Shown here piece after piece: positions 5,796 through 6,587 of a stretch of DNA of 6,587 nucleotides. Both the position numbers and the translations under genes were made by a program. The notes under the pieces are model-generated. The model worked only from the letters and a program-made list of their open reading frames with translations, did no database searches and had not been told where the DNA came from. Source of the stretch: Pseudomonadota bacterium (GTDB taxonomy: Bacteria > Pseudomonadota > Gammaproteobacteria > UBA6186 > Azoamicaceae); assembly GCA_021848375.1 (NCBI GenBank), contig JAJZUR010000083.1:1-6587 (forward strand), given 5' to 3'. How positions within the stretch are numbered: the stretch's first letter is position 1; every line of letters begins with the position of its first letter.

Positions 5796-6587
5796 TTAGA
5801 GCACTTCTTTTACCAAACGTTCCAACTCGCTCAACATATACATAGGAATAGACAATATGTTGTCCTGAAGTCCCAGAGGCTGCATTGATATCTTTATACC
5901 GAGAGGTTTATTTCCAGCAATTTGTTGTAAGAAATAATGCAATGATTTGAGTCTACCGGTACTACCAGATTTTACTTCTATTGGGACAATTTTTTCGCCG
6001 ACGTTAATCACAAAATCCACTTCCGCGCTCCCCCCCTTTGCCTCTCTTTCCCAGTAACACAATTCACCTTGGTTATAAGGAGGCGCTAACGCTAGAAGTT
6101 CTTGACCAACAAATTGCTCAGCGAGGTTACCTTTATTAACCATCATCAAATCTTTATTTAACATTAATTCAGCATTCAGGTTACTGCTCGCTTTTACCAA
6201 GCCTATATCTAAAAATAATAATTTATATTTTTTAGGATTAATCAACGCGTTCAAAGGTAAACCATTAGCCTGAGAAGCCCAGACTTGATACATGAGTCCC
6301 GCATATTGCAAGGTTTCTATTGCATTTCTTAAGTCTCGAGCTTGCATATCTGGATCTATTTCTGAATATTTAAAATGTCTAGCAATTAATCCAGGCGCTT
6401 TTTCAAATAGACGTTGTAAATATTTATGCCTAGCAATTGCAGCATATTTGCCAAAGTCATTTCTAAAAGTATTTAGCAAGGACATTTGTATTATTTGTGT
6501 TTGCGAAAAATCTCGTGTTTGTAGATATTTTTGTATAACTTCTGGCATGCCGCCAGTGATAAAATAGACATGTAACAATTTTTCTAA
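5796..6587 (-). CDS. AAA-type ATPase with DUF4143-like C-terminus (3' part, 5' end outside window)
   Basis: The frame is open to the window edge, giving 263 residues of the C-terminal part; the Walker motifs would lie outside. The visible part starts near HVYFITGGMPEVIQKYL, matching the GG-x-P-E-V segment that links the ATPase core to the DUF4143 region. A helical part follows (FRNDFGKYA, YLQRLFEKAP, RDLRNAIETLQYAGLM), then KLLFLDIGLV, GNLAEQFVGQEL, CYWERE, AEVDFVINV and IPIEVKSG. The E...EVD...EVK arrangement resembles a PD-(D/E)xK nuclease-like fold. Such ATPases are widespread, patchily distributed and largely uncharacterised, so no cellular role is assigned. The stop TAA abuts a run of eight T on the plus strand (5790-5797). 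It is read in the same direction as leuS but separated by about 200 bases of repeat-rich DNA, so it is probably a separate, accessory gene. Confidence 0.85.
   Translation of the reverse strand, partial: LEKLLHVYFITGGMPEVIQKYLQTRDFSQTQIIQMSLLNTFRNDFGKYAAIARHKYLQRLFEKAPGLIARHFKYSEIDPDMQARDLRNAIETLQYAGLMYQVWASQANGLPLNALINPKKYKLLFLDIGLVKASSNLNAELMLNKDLMMVNKGNLAEQFVGQELLALAPPYNQGELCYWEREAKGGSAEVDFVINVGEKIVPIEVKSGSTGRLKSLHYFLQQIAGNKPLGIKISMQPLGLQDNILSIPMYMLSELERLVKEVL

Noticed and set aside
6292..6567. Open frame on the plus strand opposite the ATPase gene
   Set aside because: It is the antisense of a well-conserved coding stretch (from GGMPEV through the helical region) and shows no family match.
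1..6587. tRNA or rRNA genes, CRISPR arrays, complete insertion sequences
   Set aside because: I saw no cloverleaf-type gene, no regularly spaced repeats and no transposase reading frame in the window.

Overview
The window reads as a chromosomal piece of a fairly AT-rich gammaproteobacterium. It carries a compact minus-strand housekeeping cluster in the order leuS-lptE-holA-nadD-rsfS-rlmH, an arrangement well known from Gammaproteobacteria. The leucyl-tRNA synthetase lacks the large leucine-specific insert before KMSKS found in E. coli and carries a CxxC...CxxC zinc ribbon. This form, as I recall it from Coxiella and Legionella relatives, suggests the Legionellales/Coxiellaceae side of the class. 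That placement is an inference from remembered homologues, not a search.

Layout. Positions 1-219 hold the possible 3' end of a plus-strand gene entering from the left, then a short gap with a weak hairpin. Positions 220-5592 are the six-gene cluster, read right to left. Four of its five junctions overlap by 1 to 8 bases, and the fifth has a 9-base gap, so it is probably one transcript with coupled translation. Positions 5593-5795 are the leuS leader and promoter region, dense in inverted repeats. Positions 5796-6587 hold the 3' part of an accessory AAA-type ATPase with a DUF4143-like C-terminus, also on the minus strand and cut off by the window edge.

The cluster serves core cell growth. LeuS charges tRNA-Leu. 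LptE is the outer-membrane lipoprotein partner of LptD in LPS export. HolA is the delta subunit of the DNA polymerase III clamp loader. NadD makes NAD precursors. RsfS silences ribosomes and RlmH methylates 23S rRNA helix 69. Relative to E. coli, cobC is missing between nadD and rsfS, and mrdA/mrdB do not follow rlmH.

I found no wholly new system. The points most worth a second look are a 49-bp near-perfect palindrome whose left arm contains the -35 box of the best leuS promoter, a terminator-like hairpin in the leuS leader just before the ribosome binding site, an Arg-to-Cys change in the LeuRS editing motif TTRPDT, an apparent in-frame loss of about 13 residues in RlmH, and a correctly phased A AAA AAG slippery heptamer at the end of the left-edge reading frame.
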